Positions 44,434 through 54,111 are shown, counted from the stretch's first letter. The stretch: 64,000 bases of DNA from Magnetospirillum gryphiswaldense MSR-1 v2 (GCF_000513295.1 NC_023065.1:186001-250000); one strand, 5' to 3'. Numbers and translations are program-made. The notes: generated from the letters alone by a model not told the origin.

Positions 44434-45930
44434 TTACTGCATGTTGATGATGATGGTCTTCTTGTGGGTGAAGTGTTCCAGCATGGATTCCAGCGACGCT
44501 TCCTTGCCCAGGCCCGAGGCCTTGACACCGCCATAGGACAGGTTGGGCTGCACCACCAGATTCTGGTTCACCTGGACGAAACCGGCTTCGAGACGGCGGG
44601 TGGCGTCCATGGCCATCTTCAGATTGGTGGTCCAGATGGTGGCGGCCAGACCGTAATCACTGTCATTGGCGGCGGCGATCACCTCGTCGAAATCCGACCA
44701 CTTGATGACGCAGCAGACCGGGCCGAAGATTTCTTCCCGCGCGATGCGGTCGTTGTTGGTGATGCCGGTGAAGATGCGCGGCTGGACGAAGAAACCCTTG
44801 TCCAGCTTGGCATCGGTGGGCATGGCCGACAATACGATCTCGGTGGCGCCCTTGGTCTCGCGGCCCAGCGCGATATAGGACTTCACCCGGTCGAACTGAC
44901 CGTCGGAAATGATGGTGCCGATATCGGTCTTTTCATCCAGCGGGTCGCCCATGACCATGGCATCGACCTTTTCCCGCACGCGGGCGACGAACTCGTCGTG
45001 GATGCTTTCATGGACGAAAATGCGCGAGCTGGCGGTGCAGCTTTGGCCCTGGCGGGTGAAGCGCATGCCGGCGATGGCGCCCGCCACCGCCTTGTCCATG
45101 TCGGCGTCGGCGCAGATGATCATCGGGCTCTTGCCGCCCAGTTCCAGGGTCACCGGGATCAGCTTTTCGGCGGCGGCCTTGTAGACGATCTTGCCGGTCT
45201 CGACCGAGCCGGTGAAGGTGACCTTCTTGACATCGGGGTGTTCGACCAGGGGGGCGCCGCATTCCGGGCCGAAGCCGGCCAGGATGGAAAACAGGCCCGA
45301 CGGCAGCACGGTGTTCATGATCTGGGTGACGCGCAGCACGGTCAACGGCGCCTCTTCCGCCGACTTGACCACCACGGCATTGCCGGCGACCAGGGCGGCG
45401 GCGGCCTTCATGGCCATCAGCAGCAAGGGCACGTTCCATGGGATGATGGCGCCGACCACGCCCACCGGCTCGCGCACGGTCATGGTCATCATGTCCGGGT
45501 GGAAGGGCACGGTCTCGCCCTTCAACTCGCTGGCCAGACCGCCGAAGAACACGAACATGTCGGCCAGCACGCTGGCTTCGATCCGGCTTTCGGTCCGAAG
45601 TGCCTTGCCGGTTTCGAGCGCGATCAGGCGGCCCAGTTCCTCGACGTGTTCGGACAGCACCCGACCACATTCGGCCACCAGCTTGCCGCGATTGCGCGCC
45701 GGCAGCTTGGCCCATTCCTTCTGCGCCTTCTTGGCGGCGGCCACGGCCACATCCACATCGGCCTTTTCCGAGAACGGTGCCCGCGCCACTTCCTGGCCGG
45801 TGGCCGGGTTGTTGACGGCAAAGGTCTTGCCCGAGGCGGCGGGATGGAACGCGCCAGCGACAAAGTTCAGCCCCGACAGGGCCTGGGCCAGCTTGAAGGG
45901 GTCAAGCTCGATGGAGGTCGAAACGGACAT
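44434..45930 (-). CDS. NAD(P)-dependent aldehyde dehydrogenase
   Basis: 498 residues of the classical ALDH superfamily. IIPWNVPLLLMAMKAAAAL, cofactor loop FTGSVETGK, general-base Glu in VTLELGGKSPMII and nucleophilic Cys in GQSCTASSRIFVHE. The Cys context fits substrate-oxidising (non-acylating) enzymes rather than CoA-acylating methylmalonate semialdehyde dehydrogenase. Substrate unknown; the neighbourhood suggests an aldehyde on the way to a carboxylic acid that the adjacent CoA ligase then activates. AAGGAA precedes the ATG. Confidence 0.9.
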   Translation of the reverse strand: MSVSTSIELDPFKLAQALSGLNFVAGAFHPAASGKTFAVNNPATGQEVARAPFSEKADVDVAVAAAKKAQKEWAKLPARNRGKLVAECGRVLSEHVEELGRLIALETGKALRTESRIEASVLADMFVFFGGLASELKGETVPFHPDMMTMTVREPVGVVGAIIPWNVPLLLMAMKAAAALVAGNAVVVKSAEEAPLTVLRVTQIMNTVLPSGLFSILAGFGPECGAPLVEHPDVKKVTFTGSVETGKIVYKAAAEKLIPVTLELGGKSPMIICADADMDKAVAGAIAGMRFTRQGQSCTASSRIFVHESIHDEFVARVREKVDAMVMGDPLDEKTDIGTIISDGQFDRVKSYIALGRETKGATEIVLSAMPTDAKLDKGFFVQPRIFTGITNNDRIAREEIFGPVCCVIKWSDFDEVIAAANDSDYGLAATIWTTNLKMAMDATRRLEAGFVQVNQNLVVQPNLSYGGVKASGLGKEASLESMLEHFTHKKTIIINMQ

Positions 45931-45947
45931 GGGCTGTTCCTTCTGCG

Positions 45948-47174
45948 TTAACGCTTGTCTTCGATGACCTTGCCGTCATTGGGCAAGGCGCCGGGAATAT
46001 GGAAGGCGATATCGCCTTTGAGCTTGCACACCGATTGCAGGGCCTCGCGCAGGGCGGCGGCCAGGGCATCATTGTGATCGTTGCTTTCCACGTGCAGGGT
46101 CATGACATCGCCATCACCCACCTTTTCCACCACCAGCTTGGCCCGGGTCACGGCGTCGAAGCGCTTGGCCACGTCGTTCACTTGGCGCGGATGGACGAAC
46201 ATGCCCTTGATCTTGGTGGTCTGGTCGGCGCGGCCCATCCAGCCCTTCAAGCGCATATTGGTGCGCCCGCATGGGCTAAGGCCTGCCAGTACCGCCGACA
46301 GATCGCCGGTGCCGAAGCGGATCAGCGGGTAATCGGGGTTGAAGCTGGTCACCACCACTTCGCCGACTTCACCGGGGGTGACCGGATCATTGGTGCCGGG
46401 GCGGACGATTTCGACGATAATGTCCTCGTCCACCACCAGACCTTGCTTGGCCATGGTTTCATAGGCGATCAGGCCGAGATCGGCGGTGGCATAGGCCTGC
46501 ACCACGTCGACGCCCAGATCGTTCAAGGATTGCCGCAGGGGCGGCAACAACGCCTCGCCCGAGACGCAGGCCTTGGTCAGCGACGAATGGTCGAGGCCCA
46601 TCTCCACCGCTTTTTCCAGGATGATCTTCAGGAAGGACGGCGTGCCGGCATAGCCGGCGGGCTTCAGATCGGCGACGGCACGGGCCTGCTGCTCGGTGTT
46701 GCCGACACCCGCCGGGAAGACCGGGCAGCCCAGGGCATGGGCGGCGGTCTCGAACATGATGCCGCCGGGGGTGAAGTGGTAGGAAAAGCAATTATGCACC
46801 AGATCGCCGCCGCGGAAGCCGGCGGCGTAAAGGGCGCGGGCGATGCGCCACCAATCCTTGCCCCAGCCTTCCGGATCATAAATGGGACCGGGCGAGGCGA
46901 AGACGCGGTACAGCTTGCCCTTGGCGGTGGCGTTCAGGCCACCGAACGGGGTGTTGGCCTGTTGCAGATCGATCAGGTCGGATTTGCGCGTCACCGGCAG
47001 GCGGGCCAGGGCCGCACGGTCAGTGACGGCGCCCGCGTCGACATCAGCCAGCAAGGTGCCGAAATAAGGCGCGTTGGCCTTGGCATGATTGATGTGGCCG
47101 GGCAGGGCGGCGAACAGGGCGGATTCGCGTTCGTCGGCGGAACGGGTTTCCTTGGCGTCGAAAAATTCGGTCAT
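45948..47174 (-). CDS. Phenylacetate-CoA-ligase-like (PaaK family) AMP-forming acyl-CoA ligase
   Basis: 408 residues, typical of PaaK-type ligases. Recognisable segments: FASPGPIYDPEGWGKDWWRI (in place of the SSGTTG-type P-loop), FSYHFTPGGIMFETAAHALG, GTPSFLKIILEKA, the AYATADLGLIAYE adenylate region, and the hinge RLKGWMGRADQTTKIKGMFV. It should activate an aromatic or other carboxylic acid to the CoA thioester via acyl-AMP. The altered P-loop is unusual compared with canonical PaaK. Genes just upstream encode a LIV-type transporter. Confidence 0.82.
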   Translation of the reverse strand: MTEFFDAKETRSADERESALFAALPGHINHAKANAPYFGTLLADVDAGAVTDRAALARLPVTRKSDLIDLQQANTPFGGLNATAKGKLYRVFASPGPIYDPEGWGKDWWRIARALYAAGFRGGDLVHNCFSYHFTPGGIMFETAAHALGCPVFPAGVGNTEQQARAVADLKPAGYAGTPSFLKIILEKAVEMGLDHSSLTKACVSGEALLPPLRQSLNDLGVDVVQAYATADLGLIAYETMAKQGLVVDEDIIVEIVRPGTNDPVTPGEVGEVVVTSFNPDYPLIRFGTGDLSAVLAGLSPCGRTNMRLKGWMGRADQTTKIKGMFVHPRQVNDVAKRFDAVTRAKLVVEKVGDGDVMTLHVESNDHNDALAAALREALQSVCKLKGDIAFHIPGALPNDGKVIEDKR

Positions 47175-47187
47175 TGGACGGGCGCCT

Positions 47188-48012
47188 TCACAGCCAGCGC
47201 TTGCGGCGCTTGTAGGATTTCAGGTTCTTGAACGACTTGCGTTCCTTGTCGCCGCCCAAATAGAACTCTTTGACGTCTTCGTTGTTGATCAGGTCTTCCT
47301 TGGCGCCGTCCAGCATGATCTTGCCGGATTCCATGATGTAACCGAAATCGGCCACCTTCAGCGCCATGCGGGCGTTTTGTTCCACCAGCAAGATGGTGAT
47401 GCCCAGATCGTGGCAAAGCTGCTCGATGATGCCGAACACTTCCTTGACCAGCAAAGGCGACAGGCCCATGGACGGCTCGTCCAGCAAGATCATCTTGGGG
47501 CGCGCCATCAGGGCGCGGCCGATGGCCAGCATCTGCTGTTCGCCGCCCGACAGATAGCCGGCCATGCCGGTACGTTCCTTCAGGCGGGGGAAATAATTGT
47601 AGACCATGTCGATGTCGTTGCGGATGGCGGCACCGCCGTCGCGGCGGGTAAAGGCGCCCAGGCGCAGGTTTTCCAGACAGGTCATGTCCTCGACGATGCG
47701 ACGGCCTTCCATCACCTGGAAAATGCCGCGCCGGACGATGTCTTCCGGGTTCTTGTTGGCGATTTCCTCGCCCTCGAAGGTGATCGAGCCGCGGGTGACC
47801 TCGCCGTCCTCGGTGGCCAGCAGGCCGGAAATGGCCTTGAGCGTGGTCGATTTGCCGGCGCCGTTGGGACCAAGCAGGGTGACCACCTTGCCCTTGGGCA
47901 CTTCCAGGCTGACGCCGCGCAAGACCAGGATGACGTCGTCATAGACGACTTCGATGTTGTTGACCGACAGCAGGGATTCTTCCGGGGCGAGCTTGATGGC
48001 GGGTTCAGCCAT
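47188..48012 (-). CDS. livF: LIV-type ABC transporter ATP-binding protein (LivF)
   Basis: 274 residues from the ATG at 48012; the frame is open 18 codons further but AAGGTG lies before this ATG. Walker A GPNGAGKST, signature LSGGEQQMLAIGRAL, Walker B MILLDEPSMGLSPLL, and the VEQNARMALKVADFGYIMESG end typical of LivF. The basic C-terminal tail (KSFKNLKSYKRRKRW) is longer than in E. coli LivF. Pairs with LivG at 53305-54111. Confidence 0.92.
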   Translation of the reverse strand: MAEPAIKLAPEESLLSVNNIEVVYDDVILVLRGVSLEVPKGKVVTLLGPNGAGKSTTLKAISGLLATEDGEVTRGSITFEGEEIANKNPEDIVRRGIFQVMEGRRIVEDMTCLENLRLGAFTRRDGGAAIRNDIDMVYNYFPRLKERTGMAGYLSGGEQQMLAIGRALMARPKMILLDEPSMGLSPLLVKEVFGIIEQLCHDLGITILLVEQNARMALKVADFGYIMESGKIMLDGAKEDLINNEDVKEFYLGGDKERKSFKNLKSYKRRKRWL

Positions 48013-48037
48013 GATCGGGCACCTTGGTACAGAAGGG

Positions 48038-48068
48038 AAAAGGGGTGGTCCGGCGGACCGGACCACCC
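48038..48068 (-). terminator. Intercistronic hairpin between the binding-protein gene and livF
   Basis: An 11-bp perfect stem (GGGTGGTCCGG / CCGGACCACCC, 4-nt loop, 48043-48068) followed on the minus strand by CCTTTTCCC. It is probably a partial terminator or 3' stabiliser that lets the binding protein be made in excess of the ATPase. Confidence 0.6.
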
Positions 48069-48083
48069 GGTTTCAGACGCTGA

Positions 48084-49316
48084 TTACCAGCCCAGCCACT
48101 CGGGGCGGCGGGGCAGTTCGGCGGCGTAGACCTTGGTCATCTTCACGTCCTCGCCCTTGATGGCGGCCTGATAGACCATCACCTGGGTGGTGCCGCGATG
48201 ATCGTCGGCCTTCCAGGTGGACGGCAGGCAGACGCCTTCCAGACCAGCGGGGACCCAATTGGACTTCTTGTACATGGCCGCCTTGATGTTGGCGCCGGTG
48301 ACGCCGCCGGGCATGGTGGTGGCCATGTCCATGGCTTCCTTCATGTAGAAGGCCGAGCAGATGCCGCGCATGTAGTGGCTGGGGCGCTCTTCCTTGCCCG
48401 ACGGGTCGGACAGCTTGGAGATTTCACGCACCAAGGTCATGCCCGGGGTGGTGTCGGCCCAGGTGGTGGCGGCGACGACCCAGGTCATGCCGTTGGCGGC
48501 TTCGCCCGAGGCCTTGAGGCCGGCTTCGTCCATGCCCCAGATATTGCCCATGAACTGGGCCTTGGTGCCCACCGTCTCGCAGCTCTTCAGCAGCGAGATG
48601 GTCGAACCCGAGGTGTTGGCCAGATAAGCGTAATCGGCGCCCGATTCTTTGAGGCTCAGGCACTGCGCCTTGAAGTCACCCGGCTTCAGAGAATACTGGA
48701 TCGGGTTCAGGATCTCGAAGCCCTTTTCCTTGGCATAGGCGCCGCAGGCATCCTTGGGGGCGTTGGGATAGGGGTGGTTGTCGCCCATGTGGACGAACTT
48801 GGCCTGGCCCTTGCCACCCTTCTTCTTCCAATCGGCGGCGGCCCATTCCACCAGACCGCGACAGCCGTCGGTGTAGCTGGGACCGTAGAAGAAGTTGTAA
48901 GGCGCCGCCTTGGCCGAGGTCTTGCCCTGCGGATCGGTCAGGTGACCCGAATAGGAGGCGGAGAAATAGGGGATTTCATCCTTGGCCACCGAGGAAACCA
49001 GCGCTTCGGTGTCGCCGGTGCCCCAGCCCTGGATGGCGGCCAGCTTGGATTCCGACGTCCACTTCTTGTACTGCGCCATGGCGCGCGGCACCTGATAGGA
49101 ATAGTCGACGGTTTCAAAGGCGATCTTGTCGCCCTTCACCCCGCCATTGGCATTGATGTAGTTGAGCGCGTCGGCGACGCCGGCGGCGAACGGCTTGGAC
49201 ACCGAGGCGGTGGCGCCGGTGAGATCGGCCAGATGGCCGATAGCGATGTCGGCGGCCTGGGCCGTACCGGTGCAGACCAGGGTCACAGCGGCAGAGGCCA
49301 GAAGAAGATTACGCAT
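48084..49316 (-). CDS. LIV-type ABC transporter periplasmic substrate-binding protein
   Basis: 410 residues with a signal peptide (MRNLLLASAAVTLVCTGTAQ, cleaved after AQA) and a Peripla_BP_6 fold (IAIGHLADLTGATASVSKPF, GDKIAFETVDYSYQVPRAMA, GFEILNPIQYSLKPGDFKAQ). It belongs to the amide/branched-chain/aromatic-acid group of binding proteins. With two CoA ligases in the same cluster the ligand may be a hydrophobic carboxylic acid rather than an amino acid; this is inference. Four or more cysteines in the mature part could form disulfides. Confidence 0.88.
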   Translation of the reverse strand: MRNLLLASAAVTLVCTGTAQAADIAIGHLADLTGATASVSKPFAAGVADALNYINANGGVKGDKIAFETVDYSYQVPRAMAQYKKWTSESKLAAIQGWGTGDTEALVSSVAKDEIPYFSASYSGHLTDPQGKTSAKAAPYNFFYGPSYTDGCRGLVEWAAADWKKKGGKGQAKFVHMGDNHPYPNAPKDACGAYAKEKGFEILNPIQYSLKPGDFKAQCLSLKESGADYAYLANTSGSTISLLKSCETVGTKAQFMGNIWGMDEAGLKASGEAANGMTWVVAATTWADTTPGMTLVREISKLSDPSGKEERPSHYMRGICSAFYMKEAMDMATTMPGGVTGANIKAAMYKKSNWVPAGLEGVCLPSTWKADDHRGTTQVMVYQAAIKGEDVKMTKVYAAELPRRPEWLGW

Positions 49317-49373
49317 TCGTGTTTCCTCCCAATGTGTTGGATTTGACAGGCCCCTTGGGGGGCTCGTTGTTGG

Positions 49374-50447
49374 TTAGTACGAGAACGGATAAAGCTTCCA
49401 GTACGAGCGGCCCAACCGCCAGCGGTGGATCAACCCGTCGGGTTCGAAGATCAGGAACAAGATGATGGCCAGACCGATGGAGGCCTGCTTGATATAGGCC
49501 AGACCCTCGTTCAGCCAGCTGACATCGCCGCCGATCAGGCTTTTGGCGATGCTTACGCCGCCTTCCATCACTTCCGGCAGCAGCACCATGAAGGTGGTGC
49601 CCATCAGCGTGCCGGCGACCGAGCCCAGGCCACCGATGATGATCATGCCCAGGAATTCGATGGACATCAGGATGGTGAAGCCCTCGGCCGAGACGAAGCC
49701 CAGGTAATGGCCGTACAGCGCCCCGCCCAGCCCGGCATAGAACGACGACAGGCCAAACGACAGGATGCGGTACTTGGTCAGGTTGATGCCCATGACCTCG
49801 GCCGACAGATAATGGTCGCGCACGGCGATGAAGGCGCGGCCGTCGCGGGTGCGCAGCAGGTTGCTCCCGATCAGGAACATCACCACCACCCAGAACAGCA
49901 CCACGTAGAAGAAGCCCTTGTCGCCCGACAATTCATAGCCGAACAGATTGACCGGGGCGGCGGCGGCGCCCGACGACCCACCCGAGAACCAATCGGCACG
50001 GGCGAAGAAGTCTTCCAGGATGAATTGCGAGGCGAAGGTGGCGATGGCCAGATACAGCCCCTTCAACCGCCCGGCGGGAATGCCGAACAGCAGCCCCAGC
50101 ACGGTGGTCATGACGGCGGCCAGCGGCATGGCCAGCACCACGGGGACGCCGAAGGAATTGTTGAGCCAGGCGGAAGCGAAGGCGCCGAAGCCGAAGAACC
50201 CGGCATGGCCCAGCGAGATCTGCCCGGTATAGCCGACCAGGATGTTGAGGCCCAGGGCGGCGATGCCCATGAAGCCGATCTGGATCAGGATGCTCAGGTG
50301 ATAATTGTTGAGGAAGCTGGGGGCGGCGATCAGGAACAATACGCCGGCCACTGCCCACGCCCGCATGACCGGCGTGTCGAAAATGGTGGTGTCCTTGGCG
50401 TACGAGGTCTTGAACTGACCGCAGGGGATAAGGCTGGAGGAGATCAT
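49374..50447 (-). CDS. livM: LIV-type ABC transporter permease (LivM)
   Basis: 357 residues, about nine hydrophobic helices. LNILVGYTGQISLGHAGFFG is the LivM signature near residue 68, and GGLGSVAGTLMGTTFMVLLP lies near the C-terminus. The 25-residue N-terminal extension before the first helix is hydrophilic. It starts 4 nt after the livH stop. Confidence 0.92.
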   Translation of the reverse strand: MISSSLIPCGQFKTSYAKDTTIFDTPVMRAWAVAGVLFLIAAPSFLNNYHLSILIQIGFMGIAALGLNILVGYTGQISLGHAGFFGFGAFASAWLNNSFGVPVVLAMPLAAVMTTVLGLLFGIPAGRLKGLYLAIATFASQFILEDFFARADWFSGGSSGAAAAPVNLFGYELSGDKGFFYVVLFWVVVMFLIGSNLLRTRDGRAFIAVRDHYLSAEVMGINLTKYRILSFGLSSFYAGLGGALYGHYLGFVSAEGFTILMSIEFLGMIIIGGLGSVAGTLMGTTFMVLLPEVMEGGVSIAKSLIGGDVSWLNEGLAYIKQASIGLAIILFLIFEPDGLIHRWRLGRSYWKLYPFSY

Positions 50448-50451
50448 CGGC

Positions 50452-51345
50452 CTAGACCCTTTCGATCTTGTGAGTGCCGAACAGGCCGTAGGGCTTGATC
50501 ATCAGGATGATGATGAGCACGTAGAACGGCGCCACGGTGTAGAGGTTGCCCAGATGCAGCCATTGGCCGTCGACGTATTCGGCGAAGTTTTCGAGCAAGC
50601 CGATGATCAGGCCGCCGACGATGGCGCCGATGATGGAATCAAGCCCGCCGACGATCACCGCCGGGAACACCTTGATGCCGAAGAACGACAGTGCGCCCGA
50701 CACGCCGTTGACCATGCCGACGACGACGCCGGCCAGGGCCGAGACCATGGCGGAAATGGCCCAGGCCATGGCGAAGACGTTCTTGACCGAGATGCCCAAG
50801 GATTGCGCCACCTGCTGGTTGAAGGCGGTGGCCCGCATGGCCAGACCCATGCGCGAATACTTGAAGAACCAGGCGAAGCCGGCCATGACCAGGACGGAAA
50901 CCACCAGACTCATCAGATAGGCCGGCTGCACCTGCAACCCCAGCACGTCCACCGATTTGACCGGGAAGATTTCCGGGAAGGGTTGGACGTCGGCGCCGAA
51001 AATCCACTTAGTCACCGACTGGAAGAAGATGGACAGGCCGATGGTGACCATGATCACCGAGATGATCGGCTCGCCGATCAAGGGTCGCAGCACCACCATT
51101 TGCAGGGCGATGCCGAACACCATCATGAACAGGAAGGTGAGCGGGAACGAGAACCAGAACGGCAGGCCGGCGTCGACCACCAGCCACCAGCAGGTCCAGG
51201 CGCCGATCAGCAGGAACTCGCCCTGGGCGAAATTGACCACCTGGGTGGATTTGTAGATCAGCACGAAGCACATGGCGACCACGCCGTACAGCGTACCGAC
51301 GATGAGCCCGTTCAAAAGCAATTGGAAAAGCAGATTGCCGGACAT
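50452..51345 (-). CDS. livH: LIV-type ABC transporter permease (LivH)
   Basis: 297 residues with eight or so membrane helices. N-terminal LLLNGLIVGTLYGVVAMCFV and STQVVNFAQGEFLLIGAW are LivH hallmarks; FPAVIVGGLDSIIGAIVGGL is the conserved loop. AGGAG precedes the ATG. It lies 11 nt after the acyl-CoA synthetase stop. Confidence 0.93.
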   Translation of the reverse strand: MSGNLLFQLLLNGLIVGTLYGVVAMCFVLIYKSTQVVNFAQGEFLLIGAWTCWWLVVDAGLPFWFSFPLTFLFMMVFGIALQMVVLRPLIGEPIISVIMVTIGLSIFFQSVTKWIFGADVQPFPEIFPVKSVDVLGLQVQPAYLMSLVVSVLVMAGFAWFFKYSRMGLAMRATAFNQQVAQSLGISVKNVFAMAWAISAMVSALAGVVVGMVNGVSGALSFFGIKVFPAVIVGGLDSIIGAIVGGLIIGLLENFAEYVDGQWLHLGNLYTVAPFYVLIIILMIKPYGLFGTHKIERV

Positions 51346-51356
51346 GGGGGCAACTC

Positions 51357-53291
51357 CTATTCGGCGGCTTGCGCGACGGTGGGGGGCGGCAGCAGGGTGA
51401 TCACCTTGAGCTCGGTCTTGACCCTGGTGGTCGAGCCGTCCTGGAAGGTGATGACCGCATCCACCGGCACCATCGGGCGGTTCGCGTACATGGCATCGAT
51501 GATGTCGCCGTACTTGTCGTTGATGACGCCGCGGCGGACCTTGCGGGTGCGGGTCAACTCGCCGTCATCGGCGTCGAGTTCCTTGTACAGCAGCAGGAAT
51601 TTGCGGATGCGCTGGGGCTCGGGCAGGGTGGCGTTGACCTTCTCCACTTCCGAGCGCAGCAATTCATAGACCTGCTCTTGCGCCGAAAGATTGGTGTAGT
51701 TGGTGAAAGCGATGCCCTTTTGCTCGGCCCATTTCGACACGATGGAATAGCGGATGCAGACCAGCGCCGACAGATAGGGCTTTTCCGCCCCCAGGATCAC
51801 CGCCTCGGCGATGAACGGCGAGAATTTCAGCTTGTTCTCGATGAACTGGGGCGAGAAACGGACGCCATGGGTGGTGGTGGCCAGATCCTTGATGCGGTCG
51901 ATGACCACCAGATGGCCGTTTTCCTTCTTGATATAGCCGGCATCGCCGGTCTTCAGCCAATTACCGTCGACGATGTCGGCCTTCGACGCTTCCGGGTTCT
52001 TGTAATAGCCGGTGAACATGCCGTCGGTGTGGGCGACGATTTCACCGACGCCGTTATGGTCGGGATTGTCGATGCGCAATTGCGCGTCGTCGAACGGAAT
52101 GCCGACGCTGTCGAAGTCGATGTCGTGGCCGCGGTGCACCGTATAGGCGCCGGCCAGTTCGGTCTGGCCGTAGATTTGCCGCAGCGGCACGCCCATGGCC
52201 AGGAAGAAGCGGAAGGTATCGGGACCAAGGGCGGCGCCGCCGGTGGCCGCCGACTTCAGATAGCTGAAACCGATGCGGTCCCTGAGCGCCTTGAACAGGA
52301 TGCGGTCGGCCAGCCACGAGCGCTTGCCCTGGTCCAGCGCCTGCATGCCCAGCTTCATGCCCAGGTCGAACATGAAACGCTTGAAGCGGGTCGAATCCAT
52401 CATGCGCGAGCGGACCTCGGCGGCGATGGCTTCCCAGGTCCGGGGCGCCAGCAGGACGAAATGCGGGCCGATTTCCCGCATGTCGGGCATCTGGGTTTCC
52501 GGTTCCTCGACGAAATTGACGATGTTGCGGCAGACCAGCGGCTGACCGACGGCGTAAATCTGCTCCATGATCCACGGCAGCGGCAGCATGGAGACGTAAT
52601 TCTCGCCGGCGCTCTTTTCATCGGCGCGCAAATAGGCGGTGCAATGGCGCAGGAACGGCCCCGATTGCAGCATGGCCAGCTTGGGGTTCGACGTGGTCCC
52701 CGAGGTGGTCACCAGCACCGAGACGTCATCACCCTTGCCTTCATTGACTTCGGCCTCGAAACGGCCCGGTTCGCGTGCGGCCAGTTCGTCACCCTTGGCC
52801 CGCAAATCGCCGGCGAAGATCAGCTTGTCGTCCTGATACTTGCGCATGCCGCGCGGGTCGAAATAGACGATGTGGCGAAGGCTGGGTACCTCGGGAGCGA
52901 TTTCCAGGAGCTTGTCGACCTGCTCCTCATCCTCGGCCAGCACCACGGTGGCAGCAGTGTAATTGAGCAGATAGGCCACTTCGGCGTTCATGCTGTCCTG
53001 GTAGACGCCCATGGACAGCGCGCCGATGGAATGCGCGGCCAATTCGCCCCACACCCATTCCGGGCGGTTCTTGCCCAAGATGGCGACCACATCGCCGCGC
53101 TTCACTCCGGTGGCGGCCAGGCCCAGGGCGAGGCGGCGGACTTCGTTCAGGTAATCGGTCCAGGTGAACAGATTCCAGATGCCGAATTCCTTTTCCCGCA
53201 TGGCCACGTCGTTGGGCCAGCGGCGCGCGTTTTCGCACAACAGCTTGGGAAAAGTGTCGAACTTGGCGGTATCGTTATAGTCGTGGCTCAT
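51357..53291 (-). CDS. AMP-forming long-chain-type acyl-CoA synthetase
   Basis: 644 residues from the ATG at 53291 (AGGGGA 6 nt upstream; the ATG at 53297 is too close to it). Motifs of the ANL superfamily: P-loop VLVTTSGTTSNPKLAMLQ, YGQTELAGAYTVHRG, adenylate-binding WLKTGDAGYI and the hinge KENGHLVVIDRIKD. Such FadD15/FAA-like enzymes activate medium to long-chain or hydrophobic acids. Its place between livG and livH suggests that uptake by the ABC system is coupled to CoA activation. Confidence 0.9.
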   Translation of the reverse strand: MSHDYNDTAKFDTFPKLLCENARRWPNDVAMREKEFGIWNLFTWTDYLNEVRRLALGLAATGVKRGDVVAILGKNRPEWVWGELAAHSIGALSMGVYQDSMNAEVAYLLNYTAATVVLAEDEEQVDKLLEIAPEVPSLRHIVYFDPRGMRKYQDDKLIFAGDLRAKGDELAAREPGRFEAEVNEGKGDDVSVLVTTSGTTSNPKLAMLQSGPFLRHCTAYLRADEKSAGENYVSMLPLPWIMEQIYAVGQPLVCRNIVNFVEEPETQMPDMREIGPHFVLLAPRTWEAIAAEVRSRMMDSTRFKRFMFDLGMKLGMQALDQGKRSWLADRILFKALRDRIGFSYLKSAATGGAALGPDTFRFFLAMGVPLRQIYGQTELAGAYTVHRGHDIDFDSVGIPFDDAQLRIDNPDHNGVGEIVAHTDGMFTGYYKNPEASKADIVDGNWLKTGDAGYIKKENGHLVVIDRIKDLATTTHGVRFSPQFIENKLKFSPFIAEAVILGAEKPYLSALVCIRYSIVSKWAEQKGIAFTNYTNLSAQEQVYELLRSEVEKVNATLPEPQRIRKFLLLYKELDADDGELTRTRKVRRGVINDKYGDIIDAMYANRPMVPVDAVITFQDGSTTRVKTELKVITLLPPPTVAQAAE

Positions 53292-53304
53292 CGTCATTCC
53301 CCTG

Positions 53305-54111
53305 TCAGGCCACGGCTTCGGCGGCTTTCTCTTCGTCTTCGTCGACGCCGAGATAGGCCACCTTCACGCGTTCATTGCTCATGATGTCGTCGGGCAGGCC
53401 ATCGGCGATCTTGCGGCCGAATTCCAGCACGATGACCCGATGCGAGATGTCCATGACCACGCCCATGTCGTGTTCGATCATCACCACGGTCATGCCCCAT
53501 TCCTCGTTCAGATCGACGATGTAACGGGCCATGTCCTCCTTTTCTTCCAGGTTCATGCCGGCCATGGGTTCATCCAGCAGGATGATCTTGGGCTCGACCG
53601 CCATGGCCCGGGCCAGTTCCACCCGCTTGCGCAAGCCGTAAGACAGGGTGCCGGCGGTGGCTTTGCGGATATGGGCGATTTCCAGGAAGTCGATGATGTC
53701 TTCCACCTTGCGGCGATGCGCCAACTCTTCCTTTTGCGCGCCGGCCCAGTACAGGCCGCCGGTGAGGAAGTTGTTCTTCAACAGGTGGTGGCGCCCGACC
53801 ATGATGTTGTCGAGCACGCTCATATGGCCGAACAGCGCCAGATTCTGGAAGGTGCGGCCGATGCCGATGGTGGCGCGCTGGTTGGGCGTCATGCCGGTGA
53901 CGTCGCGGCCCTCGAAGAACACCCGCCCGGCGGTGGGCTTATAGCGGCCCGACACGCAATTGAGCATGGAGGTCTTGCCGGCGCCGTTGGGGCCGATGAT
54001 CGAGAACAATTCGCCCTTGTTGACGTGGAAGTTCACTTCCGTCAGGGCGCGGACGCCGCCGAAGCCAAGCGAGACGTCGCGGACCTCCAGCAGCGGCGAG
54101 GTGGTGCTCAT
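53305..54111 (-). CDS. livG: LIV-type ABC transporter ATP-binding protein (LivG)
   Basis: 268 residues from the ATG at 54111, overlapping the mmsB stop as ATGA. Walker A GPNGAGKTS, signature LSYGLRKRVELARAM (the LivG form LSYG instead of LSGG), Walker B IILLDEPMAGMNLEE, and VMIEHDMGVVMDISHRVIVL. First transporter gene of the cluster, split from livF by four genes. Confidence 0.92.
   Translation of the reverse strand: MSTTSPLLEVRDVSLGFGGVRALTEVNFHVNKGELFSIIGPNGAGKTSMLNCVSGRYKPTAGRVFFEGRDVTGMTPNQRATIGIGRTFQNLALFGHMSVLDNIMVGRHHLLKNNFLTGGLYWAGAQKEELAHRRKVEDIIDFLEIAHIRKATAGTLSYGLRKRVELARAMAVEPKIILLDEPMAGMNLEEKEDMARYIVDLNEEWGMTVVMIEHDMGVVMDISHRVIVLEFGRKIADGLPDDIMSNERVKVAYLGVDEDEEKAAEAVA

Noticed and set aside
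49340-49365. GC hairpin between livM and the binding-protein gene
   Set aside because: The stem is only about 5 bp and no T-run follows on the minus strand; not called a terminator.
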